From assembly GCF_000698145.1 (NCBI RefSeq), contig NZ_BAXB01000001.1:62001-126000 (forward strand): DNA of 64,000 nucleotides, in the 5' to 3' direction. This DNA comes from Geomicrobium sp. JCM 19039. Its GTDB lineage: Bacteria > Bacillota > Bacilli > Bacillales > Marinococcaceae. A program made the position numbers and the translations under genes. The notes under the pieces are model-generated. The model was not told the origin of the DNA and made no database searches. It saw only the letters and a list, made by a program, of their open reading frames with translations. Position 1 is the stretch's first letter; the number at the start of each line of letters is the position of its first letter. Below are positions 43,598 to 52,722 of the stretch, one piece after another.

Positions 43598-44592
43598 TGT
43601 CTTTCCCCTTAGACCGCATCCCAGGTACTGTGACTTCCGTTATCTAGGTACATATTTCCTTAGATCGTACGACCAAAGGTCATAGTTCTCTTTAAGTAGG
43701 CATACTTGCGCTTATTTGGCCATTGCTAACAGCACATACTAGGTATGAAAAAGCTGCTGCCAAGTCCCTTCCTGTTGACTACGCTATCGTTCAAATGCCA
43801 ACAAGCTGTCGGCATGAGTCGTGCCGAGGACAATTCGGTCTATCTTCGGCACTGCAAGGGTTGCGGGCAACACGGAAAACGTTTGCCGAAGGGTAAAAAG
43901 TCGTGACCTAGGGCCACCACCTGGCACAAGCATGTGATCTCCTGTCACTTATGTAACCATTCAGCCTCAAACCGGCCAATTTCAGCCTCAACGGTCACAT
44001 ATATCGGGATTTGTGACCGTTGACTCCGTTTATGTGCGCATCCACGTTTAAAATGATGATTTTTCTTTCTCAAGTGTCACATTAATGAATATATGGGACA
44101 TTTGGGCATCTTTCCACACCGTGACCAGTAGGCCGAAACGTGAACCGTGTCGCCCTTGTTGCTCTGGAGTGTAAAGAAAACACGGTGGCTGTCTTTCGGC
44201 CACCGATGTTGCCTTGTGCTCTGGAGTATAAGCATCCGCGTGCAGTGGAAAGCAACAAACTGTGCAATTAGGAAAATGTTAAGTTCATTCTATATAGATC
44301 ACCGATCTGCTAAAATTCCCTAACGGTTATACAACTAGCGGTTTTTGTGAGCAAATACCTCCTCAACTTCGGTATGCAGTAAAATCAAACATCTGTGTAT
44401 ACTCTAATGCAAGGATTGCTCGGGCAACTCGATGCGGAAGCGAACGTGACGGTTTTATGGACCGCGCTCTACCATCCAGCCTCAACCGTCTCATCGGATG
44501 CTTGGGCTACACTTCCAGAAGCGTAAAGAAATAATAAGAGAGTGATGAACCTCTGAACTATAAGTACACTTTCCCCACCGTCTAAAATGTAT
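43598..44592. other. 1-kb gene-free region
   Basis: No supported gene. It holds the second copy of the dispersed repeat (44174-44303), a stretch with several GGTCAC/GTGACC half-sites (43945-44020) and GC-rich direct repeats near 43830-43880 (GCCGAGGACAATTCGG; GCAAGGGTTGCGGGCAAC). A 39-codon frame at 44407-44526 has no binding site and no clear family. Confidence 0.6.
44174..44303 (+). repeat. dispersed repeat, copy B
   Basis: One full unit AAGAAAACACGGTGGCTGTC with its GGTGGC/GCCACC hairpin, ending CTCTGGAGTA, followed by the tail AAGCATCCGCGTG to TATATAGATCACC. Identity with copy A (28653-28844) is high over the whole length. Just before it, GTTGCTCTGGAGTG is the end of another unit. Confidence 0.7.
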
Positions 44593-44634
44593 AAAAAACC
44601 GAGCGTACGGCATGAGCCGCGCGCTCGGTTTTTT
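44593..44634. terminator. bidirectional terminator
   Basis: AAAAAACCGAGCG pairs with CGCTCGGTTTTTT, with an inner CGGC/GCCG pairing. Both strands end in a T-run. It lies 6 bases past the stop of the minus-strand hydrolase gene. Confidence 0.88.
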
Positions 44635-44639
44635 ACGAT

Positions 44640-45269
44640 CTAACTGTTCACCCAATCTGCAATTGATTGTACGGTATCACTCAAAATTTGAAGGGACGTG
44701 GCTGTATCCTCTACTTCAAGTGAGTGATCGGCGTGGGGTACGACGTTGACTTGATGTAATCCTTGTAACTGCTGCACAATCTCTTCATCGTAATGTGGGT
44801 CTTGGTCACCAATGACGAGTAGACTTCGGTTTTTCGTGGCGAGTAAGGACTCCTTTAAAGGTTCAAGTTTCACGAGCGGGGTAAGGGCAATCCATTTCGC
44901 ATCGTTGAATTGTTCATCTTCCAACAATCCGCCGATGAGTGGAATTGTACCAATGGACTTACCGAGAAAAATGGTTTCTTGGTAATGGCCTTCTCGCATA
45001 ATGTCATCAACAACAGGGGAAACGTCGTTCATCATTTCTTCTAAAATCGTTTCGTAATCTGATTCGAATAATTCCGGACTATATGAATATTCAATATGAA
45101 CAAAGTCGATATGCTTTTGTTTCATGAGCATAGAGGCATAGTGAAACAGGGGTTTGTCATACGTATAACCAAGCCCTGAAAACATAAAACAAATGCCTTT
45201 CATGCCATTTTGTACGTGCGTGTAGTCGATGGACCGTTCTGCTTTTGTTTGGACAGATAGCTTCTTCAC
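44640..45269 (-). CDS. alpha/beta hydrolase
   Basis: 209 residues with the alpha/beta hydrolase fold: ICFMFSGLGYTYDKPLFHYAS near the start, the nucleophile elbow FLGKSIGT, an acid in LLVIGDQDPHY and the His in VVPHADHSLE. The GKSIG elbow and short length resemble small dienelactone-hydrolase-like proteins. The substrate is unknown. GTG 45269 follows AAAGGAG. It is divergent from the AraC regulator, with 125 bases between them. Confidence 0.82.
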   Translation of the reverse strand: MKKLSVQTKAERSIDYTHVQNGMKGICFMFSGLGYTYDKPLFHYASMLMKQKHIDFVHIEYSYSPELFESDYETILEEMMNDVSPVVDDIMREGHYQETIFLGKSIGTIPLIGGLLEDEQFNDAKWIALTPLVKLEPLKESLLATKNRSLLVIGDQDPHYDEEIVQQLQGLHQVNVVPHADHSLEVEDTATSLQILSDTVQSIADWVNS

Positions 45270-45394
45270 GTTTACCGACTCCTTTGTTGACGTCTTTAGT
45301 CGTAGTATACGTTACCTTTAGACGAAGAAAAAGAACAAGGGTTAGTTGTTTGCGTGTCGTTGTTTTTTATGGACAAATAGAAAGGGTGAGTTTC

Positions 45395-46177
45395 TTGAAC
45401 ATCTATGAAAGCAATCATAAGGAACATGATTCGGTTAAAGAACATTCGCACGATCGCTTTCAGATCTTGTACGTGTTAGAAGGTTCAGGTGTGTGTGGTT
45501 TCCAACATGAGCGGCAACTTATTAAAAAGGACAGCTTGATTCTCATTGCTCCACGTCAATTGCATTCCATTCATGCGGAAACGAAAATGACGAACCTTGT
45601 TCTAGATTTTACGGAACTCGATCTCGAGAAGAATGGTCGGAATATCTTGTTACCCCAAGCGTTTTTAACATCAGCTGTTCTTAATCTGAACGTATACGAG
45701 TGCAATGACTTTAAACAATTGCTTCGGAAAATGCTCTATGAAAAGCGTTATGGAGATGAGCTTCAGTCTTTAATTATCCAGGCACATTTAATGGAGATTC
45801 TTGTGCTCATCATACGAACAACGGATGATCAGCGGAAACATTCGGACACTGGTCTTGCTGAACGTTTAAAAGAGTATATTGATAAGCGCTATTTTGATAT
45901 TGAAAGTGCTGAAGATATGGCGAGCATGATGAATGTGAGCAAACGCTACATCCAAACGATTTTCAAAGATCGGTATGACCGAACCCCGATGCAATACCTT
46001 ACGGAAATTCGCATTCGTGTCGTCAAGAATCTATTGTTAAATACGGATAAAGATATTATTTCAATCTGTTTTGAAGTAGGGTTTGAATCGGTCTCAACGT
46101 TTTATCGAATTTTTAAGAATGCCGTAGGTATGCCTCCGAATGCGTACCGTCATCAAAACGGCAAAATCTATCAATAA
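45395..46177 (+). CDS. AraC family regulator with cupin sensor domain
   Basis: 260 residues. The N-terminal cupin-like ligand domain has the EHSHDRFQILYVLEGSGVCGF start and IAPRQLHSIH. The C-terminal part carries two helix-turn-helix motifs: AEDMASMMNVSKRYIQTIFKDRYDRTPMQYL and DIISICFEVGFESVSTFYRIFKNAVGMPPNAYR, each given here in part. TTG 45395 follows AAAGGGTGAG; the upstream frame has no site. It lies directly before the sugar operon and is its most likely activator, sensing a sugar ligand. Confidence 0.85.
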   Translation: MNIYESNHKEHDSVKEHSHDRFQILYVLEGSGVCGFQHERQLIKKDSLILIAPRQLHSIHAETKMTNLVLDFTELDLEKNGRNILLPQAFLTSAVLNLNVYECNDFKQLLRKMLYEKRYGDELQSLIIQAHLMEILVLIIRTTDDQRKHSDTGLAERLKEYIDKRYFDIESAEDMASMMNVSKRYIQTIFKDRYDRTPMQYLTEIRIRVVKNLLLNTDKDIISICFEVGFESVSTFYRIFKNAVGMPPNAYRHQNGKIYQ

Positions 46178-46190
46178 TACGTTCTGAAAA

Positions 46191-46206
46191 TAAGAAACGT
46201 TTCTTA
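46191..46206. promoter_or_regulatory. 16-base palindrome upstream of the sugar operon
   Basis: TAAGAAACGTTTCTTA is a perfect palindrome, flanked by TGAA on the left and TTCA on the right. It lies 59 bases before the dehydrogenase start. The core AAACGTTT is like LacI- or GntR-type operators; AraC proteins usually prefer direct repeats. Confidence 0.55.
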
Positions 46207-46264
46207 ATTCAGTAAGACAGCATACAGCTGATTTGATTAACTGAGTATAGATAGGAGAGATTGT

Positions 46265-47263
46265 ATGATCAATAGTCTGTACATTATGAATTTATCGTCT
46301 TTTGAGCAAGTATACGCACAAGCTGACCGCGACCGTCTCATACAAGCGAGCCACGTGCTTCGAGCACCGATGGACACTTTGGACGTGTATAAACATAAAG
46401 AAGCGCTAGAACAGGTGGATGTGATTTTCTCAGGATGGGGTGGCCCGACGCTCGATGAGCAGTTTCTGCAGGCAACCCCCAAACTGAAAGCGTTTTTTTA
46501 TGCAGCGGGATCTTTGCGAACGATCGTGACAGAAGCGGCTTGGGAACGAGGCATTCGATTTTCATCTGCAAATGCCGTAAATGCCATCCCTGTCGCAGAA
46601 TATACGCTTTCACAAATTCTATTTGCTCTAAAACAAGGATGGCCGATGATCCGACGTGTAAAGGAATATCAATCGTTTCCGGCTAAACCGTATCGTGAAA
46701 TTGCGGGTGCATACGGTTCAACCGTTGGCATCATCTCTTTAAGTAAAGTCGGAAAGCTCGTATGCGAGCGACTAAAGACGTTTGATGTGAATGTTCAAGT
46801 GTATGATCCATATGCAACTGATGAACAGATTGCAGCTGCAGGGGCTACGCGTGCGACGTTAGCGGCGATTTTCGCAGAATCTGATGTTGTATCTTTACAC
46901 GCACCGCTGCTTGAGGAAACAAAAGGCATGGTTCATGGGAACCACTTCCAATCTATGAAAGCCAATGCCAGTTTTATTAATACGGCACGTGGTGAAATTA
47001 TTCGTCAGCAGGATCTCGTGCGTGTGTTCGGTGAACGGCGAGACTTGACTGCCGTGCTGGATGTGACAGACCCAGAACCTCCTTTACGTAATGATCCGTT
47101 GTGGAAGTTAAACAATGTGATTGTGACGCCGCACATCGCTGGCAGTGAAGAACGAGAATGTGAACGGATGGGTGCGCTTATGGTTGAAGAATACTTGCGT
47201 TATCAAGCGGGCGTGCCACTGGAACATGAAGTCACTCGAGCCCAGTCCCAAATTCAAGCATAA
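46265..47263 (+). CDS. D-2-hydroxyacid dehydrogenase family protein
   Basis: 332 residues with the two-domain fold. The catalytic set is visible: Arg in NTARGEIIRQ, Glu in VTDPEPPLRNDP and His in TPHIAGSEERE. In the NAD-binding loop the usual GIIGLGxIG is GIISLSKVG, so two of three glycines are replaced by serine, which is unusual. The role may be reduction or oxidation of a sugar-derived keto or hydroxy acid. ATG 46265 has AGGAGAG upstream. It is the first gene of the sugar operon; the next starts 13 bases after its stop. Confidence 0.85.
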   Translation: MINSLYIMNLSSFEQVYAQADRDRLIQASHVLRAPMDTLDVYKHKEALEQVDVIFSGWGGPTLDEQFLQATPKLKAFFYAAGSLRTIVTEAAWERGIRFSSANAVNAIPVAEYTLSQILFALKQGWPMIRRVKEYQSFPAKPYREIAGAYGSTVGIISLSKVGKLVCERLKTFDVNVQVYDPYATDEQIAAAGATRATLAAIFAESDVVSLHAPLLEETKGMVHGNHFQSMKANASFINTARGEIIRQQDLVRVFGERRDLTAVLDVTDPEPPLRNDPLWKLNNVIVTPHIAGSEERECERMGALMVEEYLRYQAGVPLEHEVTRAQSQIQA

Positions 47264-47276
47264 AGGAGGCCTTCGT

Positions 47277-48017
47277 ATGAAAATCGGAGTATGTTCCATT
47301 ACATTCCGGCAAAAAACAGTGGATGAAGTTATCGAGATTGCAAAATCAGCATGCCTAGATGCGATTGAATGGGGAGCGGATGTGCATGTGAAGCCTGGAG
47401 ATATTCTGCACGCACAACAAGTCAAACAAAAGACCGAGGCGGCAAAGTTAAAGGTTAGCTCTTACGGCTCGTATTATGTTGTCGGTAAAGGCGAAGACGT
47501 TCAGCCAATAGTGGATACGGCCTGTGCATTAGGAGCACCTTCCGTTCGAGTATGGGCAGGGGCCAAAGGCTCTGACACGATGAGTGAGGAAGAACGGAGA
47601 ATTGTGACTGAAGACCTTATAAACATTGGTGAGAAAGCACGTGTTGCCGGAGTTCGGGTGGATGTTGAATATCATAAAGGGACACTGACTGACACGCCCA
47701 AAAGCGCCGAGCAACTAATGAATGAAACGAATCACGAAAATGTCCGCTTGTATTGGCAGCCTGCAGAAAGTATTTCCTACTATGAGCGGATGGCATCTAT
47801 TGAACAGTTGCACACTTGGATCCGTCACGTTCACGTCTTCCACTGGATGGATACGACGCGTCTTCCCCTTCGTGACGGGGTCGAAGATTGGCACCGTTAC
47901 ATTGATCAACTTGCCGGTGATGACCGATATTTTTTAGTGGAATTTGTGCGGGACAACGATGATCAACAATTTCTAGATGATGCTCGGGTATTGAAGAAAT
48001 GGCTTAGCCGAAAATGA
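47277..48017 (+). CDS. sugar phosphate isomerase/epimerase (TIM barrel)
   Basis: 246 residues of the AP-endonuclease-2-like TIM-barrel family (IolE/IolI/hexulose isomerase type). The start MKIGVCSITFRQKTVDEVIEIAK and the metal-site stretches DAIEWGADVHV, VDVEYHKGTLTD and HVHVFHW carry the expected Glu, Asp and His. ATG 47277 follows AAAGGAGG. It would isomerise a sugar or sugar acid released from the imported substrate. Confidence 0.85.
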   Translation: MKIGVCSITFRQKTVDEVIEIAKSACLDAIEWGADVHVKPGDILHAQQVKQKTEAAKLKVSSYGSYYVVGKGEDVQPIVDTACALGAPSVRVWAGAKGSDTMSEEERRIVTEDLINIGEKARVAGVRVDVEYHKGTLTDTPKSAEQLMNETNHENVRLYWQPAESISYYERMASIEQLHTWIRHVHVFHWMDTTRLPLRDGVEDWHRYIDQLAGDDRYFLVEFVRDNDDQQFLDDARVLKKWLSRK

Positions 48018-48103
48018 GAACTGTAAGCCGAAACTAGTAAGACAATGCTCGGCTCATTCTTTACAATCATGTATAACGATTAGACAACTGAGGGGGGATG
48101 AAG

Positions 48104-48991
48104 ATGACGGCAACCGTGCCTAAAAAGAAGAAATCAGGCCAATCCTACATATGGTATTTGTTTTTGTTACCGACGATTGTTGGGATTGTGCTTTTCATTC
48201 TCTACCCGGTATATGAATCGTTTCGACTTAGCTTCTTTCGGTCATCAGGGGCAAGTGAAACGTGGGTCGCACTGAGCAATTACGAACGAGTACTTACTTC
48301 GTCATCATTTTGGAATTCCGTATACAACACGTTTTATATTGCGTTTTTCCAATTGCTCATTGCCATTCCGCTCGGGTTTATTATCGCGTCCTTCATTAAT
48401 AGCATTACGAGATTTCAAAATTTTTTCAAATCTGTATTCTTCCTGCCGCACGTCACCTCTATGGTCGCAGCGGCGATGATTTTTTCCTTTGTGTTGCATC
48501 CGGAAATGGGGTTATTCAATTACTTTCTTGATTCACTCGGGTTACCGACATCTTCGTGGTTATCTCACCCTGATAGTTCCAAAGGTGGCGTCGTTCTACT
48601 CACTGTCTGGCATTGGCTCGGGTTTGTCATCATCATTTGTCTTGCGAACTTACAAGCCATTTCTTCAGAGTTGTATGAAGCCGCTGACATTGACGGGGCG
48701 AGTGGTTTGCAGAAATGGTTCTTCATTACGATTCCGAATATGGGAGGAACATTTGCGTTCTTACTCGTCATCGGTTGGATCGCTGGACTGCAACGTTTCA
48801 ATGAAGTGTTCGTTTTTGGAGGCGCGTCAGGAAGTCCGAGTCGCTCCTTGCAGACGATGGTGCTGTTCATCTACGAACGGGGATTCAGTGGCTTTGAATT
48901 TGGGATCGCTTCTGCAGCAACAGTGATTCTATTTATCATCATACTCGTGCTTACGCTCATCAATCTTCGGTTAGCACGCGTGAGAATGTAA
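48104..48991 (+). CDS. carbohydrate ABC transporter permease (MalF/LacF type)
   Basis: 295 residues, six membrane helices. The ATPase-docking EAA loop is ELYEAADIDGASGLQKWFFITIP, and the N-terminus WYLFLLPTIVGIVLFILYPVY is typical of the CUT1 family. ATG 48104 lies 6 bases after GAGGGGGG; ATG 48098 is too close. It pairs with the MalG-type permease that follows after 12 bases. No ATPase gene is in the operon, so a shared one such as MsmX probably powers it. Confidence 0.88.
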   Translation: MTATVPKKKKSGQSYIWYLFLLPTIVGIVLFILYPVYESFRLSFFRSSGASETWVALSNYERVLTSSSFWNSVYNTFYIAFFQLLIAIPLGFIIASFINSITRFQNFFKSVFFLPHVTSMVAAAMIFSFVLHPEMGLFNYFLDSLGLPTSSWLSHPDSSKGGVVLLTVWHWLGFVIIICLANLQAISSELYEAADIDGASGLQKWFFITIPNMGGTFAFLLVIGWIAGLQRFNEVFVFGGASGSPSRSLQTMVLFIYERGFSGFEFGIASAATVILFIIILVLTLINLRLARVRM

Positions 48992-49003
48992 GGGGGGAGA
49001 CCG

Positions 49004-49837
49004 GTGGCTAAACGACGTAAAATCATAAATGCTCTTATCACAGTGTTTCTATTCGTTTTTGGGCTAATCGTTATCGCTCCTTTTATTTGGATGATTACGG
49101 TCAGTTTTGACCGGCTTGCTAATATACAAATTCCATTTCCTCCATCTCTCATTCCGGACGAACCTGCGCTCTTCAACTATGAACTCGTGTTTGAGAATGG
49201 AAGAATTTTTCGTGCCTATATGAATTCAGCCTTTGTCACGTTTGTGTCGGTCGCGATACAAGCATCCGCAGCGCTTCTTGGGGGTTATGCGTTTTCCAAG
49301 GGCCGGTTTAAAGGCAAACGAATTCTATTCATCCTCGTGCTCGCCACGATGATGGTGCCGATTGAAGCGCGTTTAATCCCGCTTTACCAAATGTTTAATC
49401 AAGTGAATCTCATTAATACGTTTTGGCCCTTAATTTTACCGACCATTTTGTACGGTTTAGGCATCTTCTTATGCAAGCAATATTTCGATCAATTGCCAGA
49501 CACGTTGCGAGAAGCAGCTCGCATTGATGGGGCAGGAGAGTTTAAAACATTTTTCCGAGTTTACTTGCCGCTTGCAGGCCCAATTACTGCCACTCTCGTA
49601 ATTTTGTCATTCATGTCCAATTGGAATGAATTCCTATGGCCGCTCGTCGTCATCAACTCGGAGAGCTTACAGACGATCCCGCTCTTTTTAGCCAGTTTCT
49701 CACAACAAAATCAGACACAAATTGCAGGAATGACGATGGCGCTTGCGACGATGAGTGTATTACCAATTATTGTGTTGTTTCTCTTTTTACAACGATACAT
49801 TATTCAAAGCATTGCACTTAGCGGAATCAAAGAATAA
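49004..49837 (+). CDS. carbohydrate ABC transporter permease (MalG type)
   Basis: 277 residues with six membrane helices, beginning with a basic stretch (KRRKIINALI). The EAA loop is DTLREAARIDGAGEFKTFFRVYLP, followed by VILSFMSNWNEFLWPLVVI, a CUT1 hallmark. GTG 49004 lies 7 bases after GGGGGAGA. It forms the second half of the membrane channel and is followed 21 bases later by the binding protein. Confidence 0.88.
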   Translation: MAKRRKIINALITVFLFVFGLIVIAPFIWMITVSFDRLANIQIPFPPSLIPDEPALFNYELVFENGRIFRAYMNSAFVTFVSVAIQASAALLGGYAFSKGRFKGKRILFILVLATMMVPIEARLIPLYQMFNQVNLINTFWPLILPTILYGLGIFLCKQYFDQLPDTLREAARIDGAGEFKTFFRVYLPLAGPITATLVILSFMSNWNEFLWPLVVINSESLQTIPLFLASFSQQNQTQIAGMTMALATMSVLPIIVLFLFLQRYIIQSIALSGIKE

Positions 49838-49858
49838 AAATTTAGGGGAGGGTTTATT

Positions 49859-51229
49859 GTGCACAAACGTTGGATGAGAAAGGTAGGGATGGTCGGCGCT
49901 GTAGCCGCACTTACGCTTGCTGCTTGCAACGGTGAAGAAGACGCTGGCTCAGGAGATGATGCAACGGGGAATGGTGAAAGTTCGTCCTCAGGAGATGCGG
50001 ATACCCTACGGGTAGCGCTCATAGGCGGTTATGAAATGTCTTCGACAACGGACCCGATAACAGGGGAAACAGTGGAAGGATTAGAAGTCATTAAAGACGA
50101 ATTTGAGTCGCAAAACCCTGATATTGAAGTCGAGTTTATCGTTATGCCGTGGAGCAATCATGTGGCGAACACTCAAGCGATGATGAGCAGTGGTGAAGCC
50201 GATATCTATCAGATGCCAGGCATTAATGATTTTGCAGCCCAAGGCATGTTAGAACCACTCCAACCGCTCATCGATGAAGACGGATTTGATTTGGATGTGT
50301 ATATTGATAATCAAGTAGAAGGTTGGCTCACCCAAGGTCCAGATGATGATGACTTAGCCATTTACGGCTTGCCTGCCTTTGGTGACTCTCGATTTGTTGC
50401 CTACGACGGGCAACTGTTTGAAGAATGGGGAGTAGAACCTCTGTCTGATTACCCAGATATGGAAGAGATTCTTGAAAAAGCGGAACAGATGACAGGAGAA
50501 AATCCAGTGACCGGTGAACAAAACTACGGCGCTTGGTTCTCTGGAGAGCACAGTACGTTGTTCCAGCTCGTCAATGCCGCAGAAGGTCAAAATAGGCAGT
50601 GGGGAGAAGGGTATGAATGGTCAGAGATTGAATTCGCCTTTAACTCAGATGAGATGGTCACTGGATTAGAGTGGTTAGTTGACATTAATGAATTCACACC
50701 CGATGGCAACATGAGTGCTCAAGGCAATGAGCAATGGATGACTGAAAACAACAACATCGCCATCCGTCTTCATGCCGAATCCGCCGAAATTATACAACAA
50801 GTGCAAGCTCAAGGGTTAGAAGACAGAATTCATGTCGTGCAAGAATTTAAAAACGATGAGGGCATTGGCGGTATGTTCGCTGGCAGTCCACTTTCCATTG
50901 CCGCAGACAGTGAGAATCAAGACATCGCCTTTGAGTTTCTAAAATTTACGGCAAGTGACTTTTTCCAAGAGTTTATGTGGGAACAACATAGCGGCGTGCC
51001 TGTCGTTGAAGCCGCAAGTGACTGGGCGAGCATTCAAGAGCTCGAATTGATGGAGGGGGTACTAGAGGCAGCAGCGAATCCTTGGACACCTCGTTATCCG
51101 TGGTCATCGTCACAACCAAGGTATATTTTGCAAACGGCAGTTGAAGATGCACTCACCGGAGGGACAGATGCTGAGGATGCACTAGAAAATGCTCAAGCAG
51201 AAAGTGAGCAATGGTTAGAAGACCGTTAA
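49859..51229 (+). CDS. carbohydrate ABC transporter substrate-binding lipoprotein
   Basis: 456 residues. The lipobox is TLAACNG, followed by a Gly/Ser/Asp-rich linker. The family-1 solute-binding fold is shown by FESQNPDIEVEFIVMPW, ADIYQMPGINDFAAQGML, and LEWLVDINEFTPDGNMS; MFAGSPLSIAADSENQ is the hinge region. The domain is very acidic. It captures an oligosaccharide outside the membrane for the two permeases upstream. GTG 49859 follows AGGGGAGGG. A hairpin terminator follows the stop, which may lower expression of the last two genes. Confidence 0.88.
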   Translation: MHKRWMRKVGMVGAVAALTLAACNGEEDAGSGDDATGNGESSSSGDADTLRVALIGGYEMSSTTDPITGETVEGLEVIKDEFESQNPDIEVEFIVMPWSNHVANTQAMMSSGEADIYQMPGINDFAAQGMLEPLQPLIDEDGFDLDVYIDNQVEGWLTQGPDDDDLAIYGLPAFGDSRFVAYDGQLFEEWGVEPLSDYPDMEEILEKAEQMTGENPVTGEQNYGAWFSGEHSTLFQLVNAAEGQNRQWGEGYEWSEIEFAFNSDEMVTGLEWLVDINEFTPDGNMSAQGNEQWMTENNNIAIRLHAESAEIIQQVQAQGLEDRIHVVQEFKNDEGIGGMFAGSPLSIAADSENQDIAFEFLKFTASDFFQEFMWEQHSGVPVVEAASDWASIQELELMEGVLEAAANPWTPRYPWSSSQPRYILQTAVEDALTGGTDAEDALENAQAESEQWLEDR

Positions 51230-51238
51230 TTGAAGCTT

Positions 51239-51274
51239 TGGCCGAGACGAATGAACGTCGTCTCGGTCATTTTT
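51239..51274 (+). terminator. hairpin between the binding protein and downstream enzymes
   Basis: GGCCGAGACGA and TCGTCTCGGTC form an 11-base stem (one wobble pair) and are followed by ATTTTTG. It lies inside the operon, 22 bases before the next start, and so probably acts as a partial terminator that sets higher levels of the transport genes. Confidence 0.7.
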
Positions 51275-51295
51275 GCATGAAAGGGTGAAGAAAAG

Positions 51296-52678
51296 ATGGA
51301 AACACCTCGGACGTTTGCTAAAGAAGAGTTGAAACGCATGCAAGCAACGTATGCGTTACCGAATTTGCGGATGAAATTAGACGATCGGTTTGAAACAGAA
51401 AAATTTCTGATCCAATCCGGTGCCCAACAGTGGACGCTGACAGCAGGTAGTGAGCGGGCCCTACTATATGGCGTATACGATTTTTTGCGGCTCGTGCTAG
51501 GCGTGGAGTGGCCTTACCCAGATCGGGATTTGCAGTTTGTCGGGAATGACGAGCAACAAAGTAATGTTCACATTCATTCCCGTCCCCAATTCAAACGTCG
51601 CGGTCTCGTATTTGAAGTGAACTTTGATGCCGACTATATTGTCGCTTCCATTGATTGGGCAGCGAAACAAAAACTAAACGAGCTGTTTTTTACGTTTCTT
51701 GTATGGGACGAAGTAAAAGATCGAGCAGCTCCAGAGTTACAGCGCCGTGGACTCGAGGTAACATTAGGTGGACATAGTATCGATTATTTGAATCAGAAGT
51801 TTTCATTGTATGGAGAAGTCGGGGATCTCGAGTACGAGCGAGCGTTTATCCAACAACTACAGATGTATGTAAAAGACAACCCGCGCATTTCAAAGTTATC
51901 GTTATGGCCAAGAGATATTGCGGGTGCGGTCGATCTCGCGCATTATATTCGCTTTTGTGAACGAATGGATGAGGCTCTCGATATCCCCGTCGAGCATATT
52001 GCGTACAATGCCGGGTTGGATTGGCGGTTATTGGAAAAACGAACGAGTACATCGAGTGAACTACCGACGTTATTCGCCTATTGGGGGCGTGATTATCATA
52101 TGAACGCAGCACCAGACGAGCGCGGGGAGCGAGCGTTATCCAACTGGCTTGCCACGAATGATGTTACCGTATTTGAATACTATAGCGATCATTTTATGCA
52201 AACGGACCTGTTCCCCCCGCTCCAAAAACGTATCGAAAAAGATGCCGTCGAGTATCACGCTGCGGGTGTACAAGGAATGCTTAATCTTGTCGTTCCGTAT
52301 TCGGGCGATGACCCGTTTTACAAGAAGAAATGGTACGACTTGCAAGCGCAAAATAGTTACGCGTTCTCACGGGCGGTGTGGGGTGAGGCAGACGCACGAA
52401 CATTTAACATTATGAACAACGAACTTGAACACATTTTGAGTGCATTCACAGCATTCAACGTTCCGCTTTTCCCGCACCGTGTCGTCGATCCGTCCGTAAC
52501 AATTGAAAACGAAGCACTCGCAGAGCGCGTCATTGAGCAGTTGCACATCGCCAAGCTGCAGATTGCCGATATAGATGATACCCATGAAGAAGCGTACATG
52601 GAATATTTGCACCAGCGCCTTCACACATTGCAAGCCTCATGGACTCGTCTTTTGAAAATGAGCAAGACCGATCGTTGA
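51296..52678 (+). CDS. DUF4838/alpha-glucuronidase-like putative glycoside hydrolase, cytoplasmic
   Basis: 460 residues without a signal peptide. The N-terminus has a GH67/GH20-type accessory fold: LYGVYDFLRLVLGVEWPYPDRDLQFV (residues 60-85, cited in part) and RPQFKRRGLVFEVN. A TIM-barrel-like part follows (IDWAAKQKLNELFFTFLVWDE, SKLSLWPRDIAGA). This is the pattern of DUF4838 and alpha-glucuronidase relatives. The catalytic residues are not certain; acidic candidates are in FLVWDEVKD and FEYYSDHF. It probably cuts the oligosaccharide after import. AAGGGTGAAG lies before the ATG. Confidence 0.6.
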   Translation: METPRTFAKEELKRMQATYALPNLRMKLDDRFETEKFLIQSGAQQWTLTAGSERALLYGVYDFLRLVLGVEWPYPDRDLQFVGNDEQQSNVHIHSRPQFKRRGLVFEVNFDADYIVASIDWAAKQKLNELFFTFLVWDEVKDRAAPELQRRGLEVTLGGHSIDYLNQKFSLYGEVGDLEYERAFIQQLQMYVKDNPRISKLSLWPRDIAGAVDLAHYIRFCERMDEALDIPVEHIAYNAGLDWRLLEKRTSTSSELPTLFAYWGRDYHMNAAPDERGERALSNWLATNDVTVFEYYSDHFMQTDLFPPLQKRIEKDAVEYHAAGVQGMLNLVVPYSGDDPFYKKKWYDLQAQNSYAFSRAVWGEADARTFNIMNNELEHILSAFTAFNVPLFPHRVVDPSVTIENEALAERVIEQLHIAKLQIADIDDTHEEAYMEYLHQRLHTLQASWTRLLKMSKTDR

Positions 52679-52722
52679 AAATAAACGACGTATCACTCTT
52701 TATGAGAAAAGGAGTGATTAGC

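Noticed and set aside
44407-44526. 39-codon frame before the terminator at 44593
   Set aside because: No ribosome binding site; resemblance to a membrane protease tail is too weak to support.
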